Source: an uncultured Clostridia bacterium (GTDB taxonomy: Bacteria > Bacillota > Clostridia > Peptostreptococcales > Acidaminobacteraceae). From it: 6,238 bases of DNA. The stretch is taken from assembly GCA_937880545.1 (NCBI GenBank), contig CALFKA010000261.1, positions 1-6,238 of the forward strand. The letters run 5' to 3'. The notes beneath the pieces were generated by a model that was not told the origin of the DNA, did no database searches, and was given only the letters and a program-made list of their open reading frames with translations. The position numbers and the translations under genes were made by a program. Shown in pieces: positions 6,125 to 6,238 of this stretch (positions are counted from its first letter, which is position 1; each line of letters opens with the position of its first letter).

Positions 6125-6238
6125 TAGTTGTATGCCGGAAAAAATATCTGTAAGTGTATCCCGAAACATCTCTACTATGGCGCGAACGCGCGCATAATTC
6201 ATACGGACACTTCCGATGACGGCAAGTCGTCCTTTTTG
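6122..6238 (-). CDS. hrcA: HrcA heat-inducible transcription repressor, C-terminal fragment (gene runs off the window)
   Basis: Only the last 38 codons and the TAG stop are present; the 5' part lies beyond the right edge. Reading the minus strand gives a tail that starts QKGRLAVIGSVRMNYARV and ends DIFSGIQL. This fits the conserved HrcA C-terminal block, usually written GxxGxIGPTRMDYxxV. Here the usual Pro-Thr is Ser-Val and the Asp is Asn, so the match is good but not exact. In the family, HrcA is a dimeric repressor that binds the CIRCE inverted repeat upstream of class I heat-shock operons and needs GroEL to stay active. Its place directly before grpE-dnaK-dnaJ supports the call. The operon promoter and any CIRCE element would lie upstream of hrcA and cannot be seen. 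The stop codon is built into the grpE ribosome binding site, 9 bases before the grpE start. Confidence 0.9.
   Translation of the reverse strand, partial: QKGRLAVIGSVRMNYARVRAIVEMFRDTLTDIFSGIQL

Noticed and set aside
6122..6238. CIRCE operator for HrcA
   Set aside because: I looked for the TTAGCACTC-type inverted repeat in the visible gaps and found none; it would be expected upstream of hrcA, outside the window.

Overview
The window holds the 3' part of a class I heat-shock (hrcA-type) operon followed by a small translation-maintenance gene group. All genes lie on the minus strand, so biological order runs from high to low coordinates: hrcA (3' end only), grpE, dnaK, dnaJ, then prmA, mtaB and a HIT-family gene. 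It is densely packed, with no non-coding stretch over 100 bases. The host is most likely a member of the Firmicutes (Bacillota) of moderate GC. The order hrcA-grpE-dnaK-dnaJ-prmA-...-mtaB is typical of that phylum, the DnaK lacks the insertion seen in the proteobacterial ATPase domain, and AGGAGG-type ribosome binding sites are strong. Negativicutes is a possible home, but that is a guess from general resemblance.

Layout from the right edge: the last 38 codons of hrcA (repressor of the operon) end 9 bases before grpE, which starts with TTG. grpE ends 9 bases before dnaK. At both junctions the upstream TAG stop is embedded in the AGGAGG ribosome binding site of the next gene. dnaK and dnaJ are separated by 33 bases that hold two overlapping perfect inverted repeats, one of which buries the dnaJ ribosome binding site. 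Right after dnaJ comes a G/C-rich hairpin with a T-rich tail (intrinsic terminator), then a near-consensus sigma-A-type promoter (TTGACC, 17-base spacer, TATGAT) and a very short leader to prmA. prmA and mtaB overlap by 4 bases (ATGA), and mtaB and the HIT gene are 11 bases apart. The left 71 bases hold no gene, only a small stem-loop with a T-run oriented for the plus strand.

How they work together: HrcA represses the operon, and DnaK, its J-domain partner DnaJ and the nucleotide exchange factor GrpE form the Hsp70 folding machine. PrmA methylates ribosomal protein L11, MtaB methylthiolates t6A37 in tRNA, and the HIT protein is a nucleotide phosphoramidase/hydrolase. The sequence suggests the last three genes have been given their own transcription start and are at least partly uncoupled from heat-shock control. 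I see no new biological system here. The points of interest are regulatory: the dnaK-dnaJ hairpins, the dnaJ/prmA terminator-promoter pair, and the absence of rsmE from its usual place between prmA and mtaB.
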